The notes under the pieces were generated by a model, which worked only from the letters and a program-made list of their open reading frames with translations, ran no database searches and was not told the DNA's origin. A stretch of 64,000 nt of DNA, taken from assembly GCA_030272585.1 (NCBI GenBank), contig BSYQ01000002.1, positions 3,968,001 through 4,032,000 on the forward strand. The letters run 5' to 3'. A program made the translations under genes and the position numbers. Shown here in pieces: positions 43,328 through 55,035 of this stretch. Origin of the DNA: Bryopsis sp. KO-2023 (Eukaryota > Chlorophyta > Ulvophyceae > Bryopsidales > Bryopsidaceae). Position 1 is the stretch's first letter. Each line of letters opens with the position of its first letter.

Positions 43328-46300
43328 CTTGTATCAACATGACAACTGCAGTCGATAAGAGGGCGATGAAAGATTTTTATACGACAGCTTTATAAAACAG
43401 TCGGTGTTTGGATGTTTCCATAACGTGTTGAACCTGTTGAGCTTTCTCGATCCATGAGGAAAACTTCTTGCCTCGGGCTGCATGTTTTCGACAATGTTTA
43501 TGAAAGAAGTAATACTTCAAAACGATAAGAGTTGACCACCTTTAGGTACTATATAAAAAATTGCTTTCGGTGGATCATGCATCCTCGTGAATGTCCAGAC
43601 CAGGTGGGGACATTCTCAATCCACGAAAGTGCGAGGCAACGGAGTGCTTCTTCTGCTTCATCAATCTTAGGGTGGTAGACGGTGTAATATACAGGCACTG
43701 TACGTATCTTCATATCATGAATATAAATAGATAAACGTGGATTAACAAGAGCACGTGAATGGGTAAGAAACTAGTTGAACTTAGATAAGACATCTCATTC
43801 GGGCATACCTTACTCCTATTATGGAAGATATTGGGCGGTCCCAAAAACGATAATGCCTGGACAGGGTGTCAAAATAGGGACATAGATGATTGTTTTGTCA
43901 TTGTACAATAATTGATCCACATGTGTTACGTCGAGAAGAAGATAGTATTGTGCCCCTTTTGAGGCAAGAAACAATGGTAGATGATAATTTTTATTTTTAT
44001 GAGAGAAGCGCATATAAAAGTCCAAAGTACTTGAGAGTCTTTAAATTACTTTTTGATGATAAGATTTATTAAAAGAGTACATTGACATTGAACGAAGGAT
44101 CTCTGGGTCAACAAAAAAGATTTTTTTTTTGCTTAAAGATGATGCGGAAAAAAACGATCGTAGTGTTTGGACTCACTAATGCGAGGGGCATATCGATACG
44201 TAATCCTCTTCATTATAGAAACAATGATCACACCAACGATAGCCACGACAACCAAGAGGAGATAAGAACAATGAATTGTTTGGACAAAAAGTAGGCATTG
44301 AAGATGCACTCTTGATCATAACGAGACAAAACATGAGATTTAGCGAAAAAGACAAGGCATATGGGGAATCCTTAACAACCACCATTTTGTGGTGGGTAAT
44401 TTGTTCTATTTTGAATTTGTTTACAAAGACTTACGAGATGTGGAAGAGAAAAAGAAGGCAACCAAAGACGAGACACCAACCGAAGACAAACCAGCAAAGA
44501 ACTTGATCTATAATTTTCTGGTGGTACTCGCCCTCAGATGCCTCTTTTGATGGATAAGAGATGTAAGGCAACCTTTGCTCTATACCCCAAATGCCCTATA
44601 AATCTTGGAGCCATGGCTTGGCGATAATCACCCTATTTTGCGAAGGCAACTTGATTGCGAGGACCTACAATAGCAACTTGTCCAACAAAATTCGGGGAGG
44701 TCAAAAAGTACGGTTATCCAAAGGCCTTACAGCAAGACAAACTCTCCGATAATGCTCGTGGTACAGTGTGTAGTAATATCTTAGGATGAAAATGTTGTAC
44801 TCCAGGGGCATGAAACAAGCCGGAGTGGATTTATGAAAGAATCCTCTTCGACATACGCGTCGTAATAACTCTATACCACTTTATATGAAACAACGATTTG
44901 AGGGGAATAAAAGGAGGCTGCCCGGGTATCAATTTTCCATAAATTTCTGCAATGCTTGATGCCACTAGGGAACTATCACCCAAAGACTATTAGTAGTGAT
45001 AAAGGTAGATGTAATAGATATTTACTCGATTACATTAAGACCTCTTGATGTTGTTACAACACATCAAAGTATTGCAGATGTGTGCCTTGATCCCACAACA
45101 CGAAGGAGAGAATGTCTTGGAGAGTTTCTCAAGTCGTTTTTAGTGTGCGGACAACGCAAGGGTTCACAAGGTCTTAGGTTCGGGTCTTAGAACATAAACT
45201 CTGATCTGGGGATGTGCTTGTATGATAATGTTGTGAAGGCTACACCATTCTTGAAAAAAATATCTTCTCTAAAAGGGGTGGTCCCATAGACTAACTTGAA
45301 CCCCCATAAAAGATGCTCACTATCACGTTAGGACAATGAATACAAGTACTAGGGGTGCTTTCGACGTTTTTTTTCCGATTGATCATTGAATCTTGTTCGA
45401 TCCCGACAAGGGACTACGTTCCGCCTGCATATATCCCTAGGACCTTTGCTCGGAGTGTTTTTCGGACCTTCTATTACGGTCTAGTGTATGCTCACTTTTC
45501 TAGCAACCTGTACGTTAATGTTTTCCGACGAATATGTCCTTTGGTATTGCATCTTCATCGAACAAAGATTGGTCCAACATCTAAACTCAAATTTTGAATG
45601 CGAGGGACTACCTTTGTAGCCTTTATTGTAGGACACGCATGATCACCACCATTAGATCATGGAGTTTTGACCATAATAGGGTGTCCTTCAGCCACGGGTA
45701 TCGATATTACCCATTTTTTCCAACGTTCGCAAAGATTCTCTGCTTAATAAACCGACCAGACTCAAGGTTCCAGTCACTTGAGACCTATGGATTAGGACGT
45801 AACTTCAGTATGTATGTTAAAGACATCCTCTCACTGTCCAATCCAATTATCTGCAAATTCCTTCTAGAATTTTTTCATGCCAACCCCGACTCTATGTCAA
45901 CCCTCGACTCTGGCTCCTTTTGAGCCTAGAACCCAAAATATATGTCAAGCAGAGGTTGCTCAATAAGCCACTCTTGAGACCAACACTTTCTAGGCCTATT
46001 AACCGTATGTTTTACAAACACACGGAGCCAAGACTCTTAACGGTGTCTTGTACTACGCTAATCTTTTGTGTTACTTTCGTACTAAGACCAAATCTCGAAA
46101 ATAAAGTGGTTGGCAAAATACAACCGATTCACCTACCTCGGCATAGAGAACAACCAAAAATCGTTAACAACTCGAGAAATTTCGGTTGCTTTGGGATGTG
46201 GGTCTTCTACTAATAAGAGTTGTTCATTTTACCTTTTTTGTTTTTACGTTTTTTGTTGCGTCTTCCCCGAGGAGACCACTCCAACCATCCAAAAAGTTTT

Positions 46301-47368
46301 TTGCTCCAGAAAAACATCAGGCCAGCCACCTTAGCTTGTGTGTTTTTTTCGGTTGGGGTGTCGGCTCCAAGAAAGCATTGAATGTTATCCTTAAAAACAA
46401 AAAAGGAAAAAAAGTAACGGACCTTATTAAGGGAAAAAAAAAAGAAAGAATGTGACAAGATGCAAGAAACTAGTTTTTCTCTTGGGGCATCTATCAATAA
46501 TTTTTCTTTCTTCTTTTTCCAAGATAGCTAAGCCCCAGGAGGAACAAACCAAAATCCGCGAGAAGGGCAAACCTTCCAGGGGTTAATTAGTTTTTGTTAC
46601 CTCTCGTAATCTGCTTTTGAACACTAGCAAGAACTTGTCGAATGCGTTTATAAAGACATCATACTGAGTTCGAGGAGTTGCTGAAAGTAGCGAAATTTGT
46701 AGTAGGATGACACAGGAAAAGAGGATTGCCGAGTCAGGACACGGAGACTGATACTGGGAGGGAACCTACAGACTCTAGGACACTATTGGGTAAAGACTAG
46801 ATGGATTTACATATGTCACGGTGCTACGTCGCTAAAAAAAAAGATGTCTTAAGATTTACAAAAGCTCATAACTAAGAGCTATGAGCTACGTTGACAAGAT
46901 CGTATATCGGGCCAGTTCATTATCTTTCGAGCTCGTGGCCATCATTTCTTGAAGAAACCATCAAAGTTGTACAAGAAAGAGTGTTTTGTGTAGGTTGATA
47001 TCCTCCATCCATAGGTTCGGCACACCACCATCCATCTATTTGGAGTTCGCTTACCATTTTGGTTACGTCAGTTCATTATCCATGGACAAATTTCCAACGT
47101 AATGATTCTAAGAGTGTTAGGAGATCCAAACAACATCAAGTACATCGTTACTGCTGCAGCAATTATCAATTGCGTCAAATCCGAGCCATAGTTTCTTAAT
47201 TTATAGGAGTCCATTAATATTAGTTTGAACCTTAGACGCACCCCTCTTGATACATCATTGCTATGGTGATTTCGTCCATGACTACCCACTTGTGTGTTGC
47301 ATGCAAGATTAGGATATAGCGTAGACCTCGAGCTTTGTAGACTTTGAGATAATTTTGGAGTTGAGCCA
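43328..47368. other. Interval of decayed sequence without assignable genes
   Basis: Plus-strand frames at 43890-44072, 44082-44294 and 44276-44506 follow one another with frame changes and could be one broken gene. Frames at 45355-46213 also run in series. None has a motif I can name. Confidence 0.35.
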
Positions 47369-47596
47369 GTGCTACAGTCCTCAGAGGCGGTGTGGGCGGC
47401 GAATTCTTACTTGGCCGGGATGATACTCGATGAAATACCCTTCGATCACAATACAATGACCATCAACTCCTTTCAATCACATTTCCTTGCCGAGGTAAGG
47501 GGGGTCCCCAACATCTACTTCAAGATCCCCAAGGCGGGCTTCCAATGCAATGTGCTCGGATTGATCAAACGCACCCACATCTATAAAAAAAGTTAA
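47369..47596 (+). CDS. Unassigned small ORF
   Basis: A 75-codon frame contains FDHNTMTINSFQSHFLAEVR and PNIYFKIPKAGFQCNVLGLI, in a patch with higher GC than its surroundings. It may be an exon; GAG|GTAAGG inside it could serve as a donor. Family unknown. Confidence 0.25.
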   Translation: MLQSSEAVWAANSYLAGMILDEIPFDHNTMTINSFQSHFLAEVRGVPNIYFKIPKAGFQCNVLGLIKRTHIYKKS

Positions 47597-47959
47597 AGGT
47601 GGGGATATTGAACTTTCTAATGTCGCAACTTGTTTTCACATCTAGCAAGAATATTTTTTTTTCTTTGAGAGGTCGTTGCGAGGTGGCCGCAACCACAATT
47701 TTGGTAGCAAGTTTTTATAAAGACACACGTGTCCTTAAGGTGAGAGGGAATTCCATATCGATTTATGCATCTATTACTAAGCGAATAGAAGTTACATGAC
47801 AACAAAGGTGTGTGTTGTTCAAGCCTGTCTACTCATAAGGAACGAGAATTGTCGAAACAAAAATGGCAGGCAACCCGCTTTTTTTCAAAACGCTCTGGTG
47901 TTTTTTTGTGTTCTGGCGTCTTTTGTGCTCTGGTGTTTATTTGTGCTCTCGTGCGGATT

Positions 47960-48420
47960 CAAAAATGGAGACGGCATTTAATGTAGTCGTGCTTGAAAAT
48001 GGGCTCTTGACAAGCGAGATTCAAGAGCTGAAAGCGGAAAATCAAGAGCTGAAGGAGGAGGTTAAAGATCCTAAAAAATAAATCAAGGCTTGGAAGAGGA
48101 GGACGATGATGGGGAACTTCCTAGGATGCCGAGAGGAAGGGTGTTGTCCTTCCAAGGCAAAACGAAGGCATTTTTCAATGAAATGCAACCGACGTCAATG
48201 ATAACACAATTAAAAGGATCCGTGGTTCAAGCGAGGACTTGTAGATGGTTGTGAACTACTTGAAGGAAATGAGGAGCAAACTGTGCATTGTTTCGATACT
48301 ATAGTGGTGGTGAACACGCATTTCTTTTTAACCTCGAGTTGGAGGAGCTCACAGAAGTTGTGATTGCTACATTAAGACCGCGGTATCCCAACAGTACTTC
48401 TTATGAAAGAATGCAATCGT
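47960..48420 (+). pseudogene. hAT-like transposase N-terminal remnant
   Basis: A coiled-coil-like segment (SEIQELKAENQELKEEVKD) ends at 48081. Broken frames follow, and 48290-48420 encode GGEHAFLFNLELEELTEVVI then ATLRPRYPNSTSYERM. The pattern of an F..L.. segment followed by L.PRY..P(S/N)S.Y is that of hAT transposases after the BED finger. The similarity is short and the frame is interrupted. If correct it is the only trace of a hAT transposase in the window, where hAT-like MITEs are common. Confidence 0.3.
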
Positions 48421-50930
48421 AGCCACATGATTTTAAAAAGCGAAAGGGGTTCAACGATGGATGCATCAATAAGAAACTCCTTAAGACAAAAAATACTATT
48501 ACTTTATAAAGTAACACCACGTACGCTCCAAATAGGTTTATCCACTCTAATTAGATGATTTTTAATATCGATTAATCTTCGCATCCGAGTTTAAGTTCAC
48601 GTCCGACCAACCCATTAAAAAAACAAGCGATGTCTCGACCATACCCACGTTAAGGTAATAACCAAACAAAGTACAGAAGCCTATGTGTTCATAACGCGTT
48701 GTTACATAGCCTGTGTCCGTCCTCAGTGTTGGAAACAGCTTTTGTGCACAACCATCTCCGTGGTCGTTGAATAGCGGTCACAACATTTAGGGAATACGCT
48801 TTTCAATGTTATCGAAACCTAGGCTTCCAAGCCTCACATTAGCTAGAGGATCTAAGGTTAATGACGGAGCCTACGGAGAAGGAGTTTTGGATGACACGAC
48901 GTCAATCGGATGGGACGTCATTCAATAGTGAAAGCAATCGCCTCACATCTATCGTGGTCGCGCAACGCCACTCGCGCTCTACCTGCCTTGAGACACTATG
49001 GGGGCCGAAAGAGAAACGTGCATCTTACTTATCGATACAAAGTTGAGTTTCCGAATTGGCCTAAAAGACATCTATGATTTCCGATCGGCATATTGTTTAA
49101 GCATTTATAATGTCGATGTTTGAGGGCAAAACTACTAATAAAAACCTTTCACACACTTCTTGTACAAGTTCGGACTGATAAGGAAGTGCCTTCTATTTGT
49201 TTTGGCAATATTTAGGAATCGCCAACGATATCCTCGTTGGATACAAAAACCATAGCTTTCATAGGTCGTAGTGACGAAAATCAAGAAGAAAAAAGGCAAG
49301 TTTGTGCTTTCGACTTTGGGAGGTATTCCCTGATCAATCACACCACTACCACCAATCCCACACCAACATCACCAATATTAGGAGAATGCAACAAGCCATG
49401 GTGCGAATATATGCTGACATGAAACGCCCATGAAACATGCCCACCGCGATCGCAAATCACTTTGATGACAACTCTTCACTTGGGAGAAAGTCGTCTAGGA
49501 ATATTATCGCGAGTAAGAGGGTAAATAAAAGTCTACCTTGTTCAATTAAAATCCCTAGTTCATATAAACACGATGTTTCTTTCCTAGTATATTTTATTCA
49601 TACTCATATTTTTATTTTATTTTCATTTGTATATATTTTATTTCATATGTATAATACGTGGAAGATGTCCTTATAATTAATCACACGAAGATCGTCAATA
49701 TGACTTGAAGTACCAAAGAGTGGTCAAACGTTGAAAGCTTCAAAAAACGTTTATTAGGGTGTTGCTTGCGCAGTTGTCCCCACAGGACCCAACCCCGATC
49801 GAATTATGTTCAACCATGGGCGCATGGTTATATGAAAAAAAAGGGATGTGGAAGGTGAAGCAATGGTTGTGTGTGCCTCTGTAGGTGAAAGAACTGTGGA
49901 GTTCTTTGCGAGGTAAGTTGAAGTTTGACGAATAACCAAATAATCAGTCCAACACCAGAATGAGACTGGCCGAAACTGAATAACAGATATTGTTGTTTTT
50001 TTGTTCCAAAATGTTTTCGTGTTCACCCAAAATACCACCCACAGCGATGAACGACATGGTATAATCCGCCCATGGCTAACCGATCCCCGGGAGCTTTCAT
50101 ATTAGAAAGTGCAAGCCGAATACGAAATATGATTTTTTTTTTTTGAGTATTTTTATAGAGACGATTTAAATCACGTTCTGGAACATGGCAAGGACCATGT
50201 GGCTTTAGATAGATTTTTTCTAGAAGTCCGAAATAAATAGTAATATCTGATTTGGATGCGGACTAGTTTTTTGTTTTGTTTTTTTTTTCTTTGAGTAAGT
50301 TCATTTTGTAATAAAAGTTGTTATGAATGTTGGTTCTCCAAAATATTTACCGGTTAGCGATCTCTACGTTCTAATAAGTACGAATGATGCATAGTTTTTT
50401 GGCGCAAACGTTTATTCCGGGCCTGAGATAACAACACGGACCTAGCACAGTTCGCTCCTCAAGTGCGGGACATCCCAAAAAATGTTTTCTAGGCAGTGAT
50501 AGACATAGGCGTGACTACAAACACCATCAACCTTTTGCAAGAAGTGTGGAAACTTCTCTAGCTTATATTTTCTTATTACTTGTTGTACCATAGCCATGTT
50601 TTTCGTTGATATATATGTGTGGTGCGGGCAAAATATTAATAATGATGATATGTTTTGTTGTTTTTTTTAGTTCAAAAGTTTTTTGAAGTGATCAAGAGGT
50701 GCTATGGAGTCGTTCCAAAGTCCCACATCATAGAAATGCTTTCAAGATTTAAAAAGTCTTCCTACAAGAATTTTTAAATGGTTTAGTTGTGTCGCACTAC
50801 TCTTGAGTACCAAATGATTGCTACGGCGATGTGAAGAAAATTGGAAATTCAAGAAGGTTATTTTAGGCGGGTAGTAAGATGAGATTAAAGAAATCGGAAT
50901 GGTTTCCTTTATTTTCGTGATAACATCCAG
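48421..50930. other. Interval without recognisable genes
   Basis: Short ORFs only, none with motifs. Sequence is AT-rich, with a T-run near 50270. Confidence 0.4.
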
Positions 50931-51341
50931 TGTGCGGGCACACTCAGCAAAGTTGGTGACGACTATATGGAAGAAGGCCGCTTTCGAAGAGGTTTTAGAT
51001 AAAACGACGGCATAGTAAGAATACACGAGTACGTCAGGAAAGCTAACAACGACGTACGCCACAACCATGTCTCTTGAATGAAAAACATCCAATCCCTTAT
51101 GTCATTTGACACATCGTGGGAGATAATGCTCAACACACACCGTGTCGTCCGCAGCAGATAAACGGGAAGAAAAAAAAAGGAAAACGTACCACGTTGCATG
51201 GTTAATCTCGTGCATCTTCAAGATATTGACTAAAGTAGAGTCATTAGCTTTCCATTCACGGGTTGCACAACGGGTTTTCTACCAAATCGTTCTTGAAACT
51301 ATCATGATGGGATTTGGAGTTTGTTTTGCGAATGCACGTCT
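50931..51341 (+). repeat. Dispersed repeat R1, copy 1
   Basis: Aligns with 56055-56467 in the same orientation at roughly 88-90% identity, from TGTGCGGGCACACTCAGCAA to GCGAATGCACGTCT. On the minus strand both copies retain a similar hydrophobic reading frame (KAAFFHIVVTNFAECART in this copy), which may be a relic of coding sequence. The gypsy RT remnant begins 60 bp downstream of this copy only. Confidence 0.8.
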
Positions 51342-51400
51342 ATACAATACAAACAATACGAACATGGAATGGAATGTGCATGTACGGCGGCAGTGCATGA

Positions 51401-52500
51401 GTGTTGTCGGTTGTACTAGCGGGCCAGGAGCCTAAGGTGCATTCAGTGGGTCAAGTGGGTGTCTGCAACACACTATCTGATGACATGAAACATCGAGTGG
51501 AGGCAGCGTTGCATGAGTATCGTGATTGCTTTGCAACGGAGCTGGAAGATTTATCGGTGACCCCGTCAACACAGTTTCATATCGAGCTTAAAGAAGGCAG
51601 CAAGGCGCGTCGCTCTGGACGCTTACGGAGATTTGCCCCAGCAAAAATGGATTTTATTCGGAATCATTGTGATGCACTTCAGCGAGCCGGCATCATTCAA
51701 GCTACGGATCATCATGACTAGTTATCCCCTGCAGTAGTTGCGCCCAAGAAGGATTTGTCTGGAGGAATGACAACATTCAGAATATGCACTGCATTCTGCA
51801 GGCTGAATGACGCTACAGTGCCGGATTCCTATCCATTACCGCGATCTGATGACCTAGTGGACCGATTGGCGGGATTTCAGCGTTATTCGTCCAGTTATTG
51901 CTTTTCGGAATTTCACAGTATTGGAGTACATGAGGCCTCTGTCGATTATACAGCTTTTGCTACACCCCATGGAACATTCGTTTGGCTCACGATGCCGTTT
52001 AGCTTGCGCAACGCCCCAGCATGCTTTATGAGATTGATGGATCGAATTTGTGCCGGTTTGGAATCAGCTGGTGTTTTTGTCGACGATGTCTGCCAAGGAC
52101 ATCAAGAGGAGATTGACATTCCGCAACAGATGGTGGAGTTCCTCAGTCCAATGCGAGAAGCCAAATTGAAATTAAAGCCCGGCAAATGTTTTATCGACCA
52201 ACAAGAGGTGGAATTTTTGGGGCACATGCTGTCCAAAGATGGATTAAAGATGAATGCGTGCAAGGTGGAGAAGCTCGTCAGTTGTGTCCAGCCCAAAAGA
52301 ATTGCAGTCATTTGTCGAGATGGGATCATACTACAAAAGATTCGTCAAACACTTTGCGGAAATTGTGCGTCCGCTCCATCGATTGATCTATTGCTTCTTC
52401 CAATTGTGGAAAAAGATCCAAAGTATGAAGGCGAAGCGATTCAAGCAAATCATTCTAATATCCGTGACCTTAGAGGACAAATATATAAAAAACTGAAAAT
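51401..52500 (+). pseudogene. Ty3/gypsy-type reverse transcriptase remnant
   Basis: The frame from 51401 carries the pre-RT segment (HEYRDCFATELEDLSVTPST), a stop at 51719, then in the same frame LSPAVVAPKKD, TAFCRLNDATVPDSYPLPRS, FGSPF-like TMPFSLRNAPACFMRLMDRI, and FVDDVCQGH at the catalytic position. VEFLGHMLSKDG follows. After a frameshift near 52270 another frame continues with SSPKELQSFVEMGSYYKRFV, the usual connection toward RNase H. The order matches gypsy RT, but the stop, the shift and sequence loss show it is dead. It is far more diverged than, and distinct from, the chromovirus at 19-26 kb. It was not reconstructed. Confidence 0.85.
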
Positions 52501-53596
52501 TACTTGGAGAAGGCTAGCCGACGAGGCCCTTGAGTTTGGATTGCGAGGAGACATCCACCACCTACTTGTTTTCCTGCCGTTGCCACAAGCTGTATCGCCA
52601 GAGGTTTTCAAGGGTCGTTGGGGGAGGAGATGTTGAGGACGATAGAGGTTTGACATAAATCATTGACACCACCGAATTATACGAGGCTTCTTCGGGAACT
52701 CACTAACACCTTGGCAGGGAAATATAGAAAAAAAACATAGGTTTTAGGTGAAGCATATTCATGCTACTCGAGCTTAGGGGTTTAAACCATACTTTCGCCC
52801 GAAGAATCCCTCGTTGAAGCGCATTTGTTTTCATTGAAGAATATACACTCTTACCTTTGTTCTCCTCATTTCAATGTAGTTTTTTTAATCGTATGTCAAA
52901 GTAGTTTTTTGTAATAGGAATCGCATCAATCCCAGTAGTCGTTGAAGCCACAAGTGCCTTGATTGGTAAGCTTTCGCCGACCGCTAAGATACACAATAAG
53001 CTGATGAAATAAAGACCTATTACAAGTCCCCTACAAAGACGACCAACGCTCATAGACCTCTCTTTTGATAGAACAATTCAAACGCTCGGTCGATGAAGGC
53101 TTACTTGCATTGGCTATAATCGTATACTACGAGAAGTACCGTGTGCTTACTGATGCTAAAGGGCAATCACACGCTAGAACAAGCTGATATCAAGACCAAC
53201 GATTGAGAATAAACGTGCCACGTACACGATGCGGAAACATTTTTGTCGAATGTGGATGGTGTTATCGAGAGCAAGTGACGAGTGTAACAAGCGATCATCC
53301 CTCAAGATGCTGAACCATGGTGTTGAGATCTTGACTCGTCCCAATTGAGGGACTGGAATGAGACGGATCAAATCAACTGCGAAGTGAGGTGACCAGATTT
53401 TTCTAGCTTGTACGAACTGGAGAGGACACGTCAATAGTGTCGACTCGACTTGTCAAACGCGTCGTGTTAAAACGCGTGGAATAAAAGGGGGACGAACCAA
53501 CCTTCGTTTCACTCGTACTCAGCGCACAAAAATGACCATAGAATAGGGAGAAAAGACAAACAAGATAAGCCAAGCAAAACCGAGCAAACCCGCACC
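52501..53596. other. Interval without recognisable genes
   Basis: No RNase H or integrase motifs could be followed after the RT remnant. Minus-strand ORFs (53174-53434, 53403-53693) have no motifs. Confidence 0.35.
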
Positions 53597-53728
53597 ATGG
53601 CGAGCTTTGAAGATGCAGCACGCCAATTTCAGGCTGCGTGCAAAGCAAGAGACGAGGAGTGGAAAAACAAGGCTCGTCATAAATCAATCCCAATAATGAA
53701 CAAAGGAACTCGCTTTAGGGAAGGTTGA
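53597..53728 (+). CDS. Short ORF with strong start context, possible Gag N-terminus relic
   Basis: CCGCACCATGG gives a good start and the 43-residue product (MASFEDAARQFQAACKARDE, then charged residues) reads like a structured, helical segment. It sits just ahead of a protease-like remnant in the same direction, which is what suggests a retroelement Gag start. No firm family assignment is possible. Confidence 0.25.
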   Translation: MASFEDAARQFQAACKARDEEWKNKARHKSIPIMNKGTRFREG

Positions 53729-53747
53729 ATCCATATGGGGGATTTTT

Positions 53748-54062
53748 TAAGTGTACGAAAAACCCTTCAAAGATGAGACGTTAGGGGGAGTATCGATTCT
53801 GTTTCTCAAAGTTAAGATCTCCCTTATGAATGGCGATGCCTCTAAACATGAAAATGTTCTCGTTGACTCTAGAAGTGCAAGCAATATGCTGCCGTTTGCC
53901 TATTGCAAAAAAGGGGGCCCCAGCTCAAGTCAAGCGCTATTGAGTGGTACTTTTCGGAGTGACATTCGGTTTATCGCTTTCAACTCCACCCGCGAGCCCA
54001 TGGTAGTTATAATAGGGAGTCAGTTGTGTATCAAGACATGTGCGTTGCTAGAACGTGTATGA
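53748..54062 (+). pseudogene. Retroelement aspartic protease remnant with altered active site
   Basis: The frame contains ENVLVDSRSASNMLPFAYC and later FNSTREPMVVIIGSQLCIKT. Retropepsins have a hydrophobic-hydrophobic-D-(S/T)-G-(S/A) flap-proximal motif followed by N.LP. Here the Gly is replaced by Arg (DSRS), which would abolish activity. The spacing to the second hydrophobic strand fits. It is a second gypsy-like relic in the 51-54 kb area and may be from the same dead element family as the RT piece or from another insertion. Confidence 0.5.
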
Positions 54063-54485
54063 ACATCGCCACAGAGAGACAGCCCAAGGCCTGACAGGGT
54101 CGAGAAAGAAATTCGAGGGGGCCGACAATTGATCGAGAGAGAAATCCGAGGGGCCCGACGAAAGCCCAAAGAAACCGGACAAAAAAAGGGTGGTCGAGCG
54201 CTTCGAAGTGTTAAGCGAAACTGACGAGACATTCAAAACGGGGAAGAAACCCGTCTACATAAGGTCGGCCCTACCAAAAAACAACCATTGGTTTAACTCC
54301 AAAGCAGAGATAGGACTTTACGGTTACGGTCACCGTAACCGGACCACTATTTCGGTCAGAAAATCGTACGGTTACGGCCGTAACCGTAGCTCCGTACCGT
54401 TCCGTACCGGACCGTAATGACCGTAACGGCCGTAACAACCGTAAACCGTAGAAAGTGACCCCTGCAGGGTCCCGCGATTCCAAAG

Positions 54486-54557
54486 GAACCCAGGGGGATT
54501 CGAACCTGCGACCCTACAGACCGCAACCTAACGCTTTAGCACTGAACCACACTACTT
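54486..54557 (-). other. tRNA-like block inside the MITE
   Basis: On the minus strand, TGGTTCAGTGC (A-box-like, near 54549) is followed by GGTTCGAATCC at 54506-54496, an exact B box, with GTCGCA before it as in many tRNAs. Acceptor and anticodon stems do not pair well. Copy 1 of the MITE lacks this block, so it was acquired later. It is most likely a tRNA-derived SINE fragment or a tRNA pseudogene. Confidence 0.4.
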
Positions 54558-54693
54558 CACGATGATTTAGGGCCTGCCGTAGCTATACCGTACCTGTTCC
54601 GTACCGTAAAAACAGCATATTACTCCGGTTACGGTACGGAGTTACGGCCGTAGTACGGTGACCGTAACCCGATCGTAACCGGACCGGACCAGT

Positions 54694-54983
54694 CATGGGC
54701 TGAACAGGACAGGGTTCTGTGCAGGTTCTGTGCACCCTGTGCAGGTTTGTCCTGTGCAGCGGAATTGCACAGCACAGGACAGGACCGACTATCTGTGCTG
54801 TGCACAGGTGGGCAGACCTGCACTGCACAGCACAGAACTGCACAGAATCTGCACAGATTTTGCACAGACCCTGTCTGTGTTGTGCTGTACAGGTCTGTGC
54901 GCCTGTGCAGCACAGGTCTGACTCTGTGCACAGAACAGACAGTCTGTTCTGTCTTGTCCTGTGCACAAGGGTCTCAGCCCATG
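54694..54983 (+). mobile_element. CACAG-family MITE, copy 2, nested in the CCGTAA MITE
   Basis: Starts CATGGGCTGA and ends TCAGCCCATG, a 10-bp perfect terminal inverted repeat. The 290-bp interior is CTGTGCAGG/CTGCACAG units in both orientations. It matches 15986-16255, sharing long blocks such as GCACAGACCCTGTCTGTG. A clean target duplication was not found. Confidence 0.8.
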
Positions 54984-55035
54984 TCTGCCGGAGACGGACC
55001 AAAAAATCGGCCCAAGTCCTATCTCTGCTCCAAAG

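Larger units (their letters stand above)
54305..55027 (+). mobile_element. CCGTAA-family hAT-like MITE, copy 2, with nested insertions
   Basis: The ends CAGAGATAGGACTT and AAGTCCTATCTCTG are identical to copy 1, and the 8-bp duplication CTCCAAAG flanks it exactly (54297-54304 and 55028-55035). The interior has the same CCGTAA units but is enlarged to 723 bp by a tRNA-like block at about 54486-54557 and a CACAG-family element at 54694-54983. Shared interior sequence on both sides of the CACAG element (CCGGACCGGACC and GGACCAAAAAATCGGCCC) shows where it was inserted. Non-coding. Confidence 0.92.

Noticed and set aside
53597..54062. A single complete retroelement joining the RT relic at 51.4 kb with the protease relic
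   Set aside because: Protease lies downstream of RT, the reverse of gypsy order, so they are more likely separate insertions or rearranged pieces.
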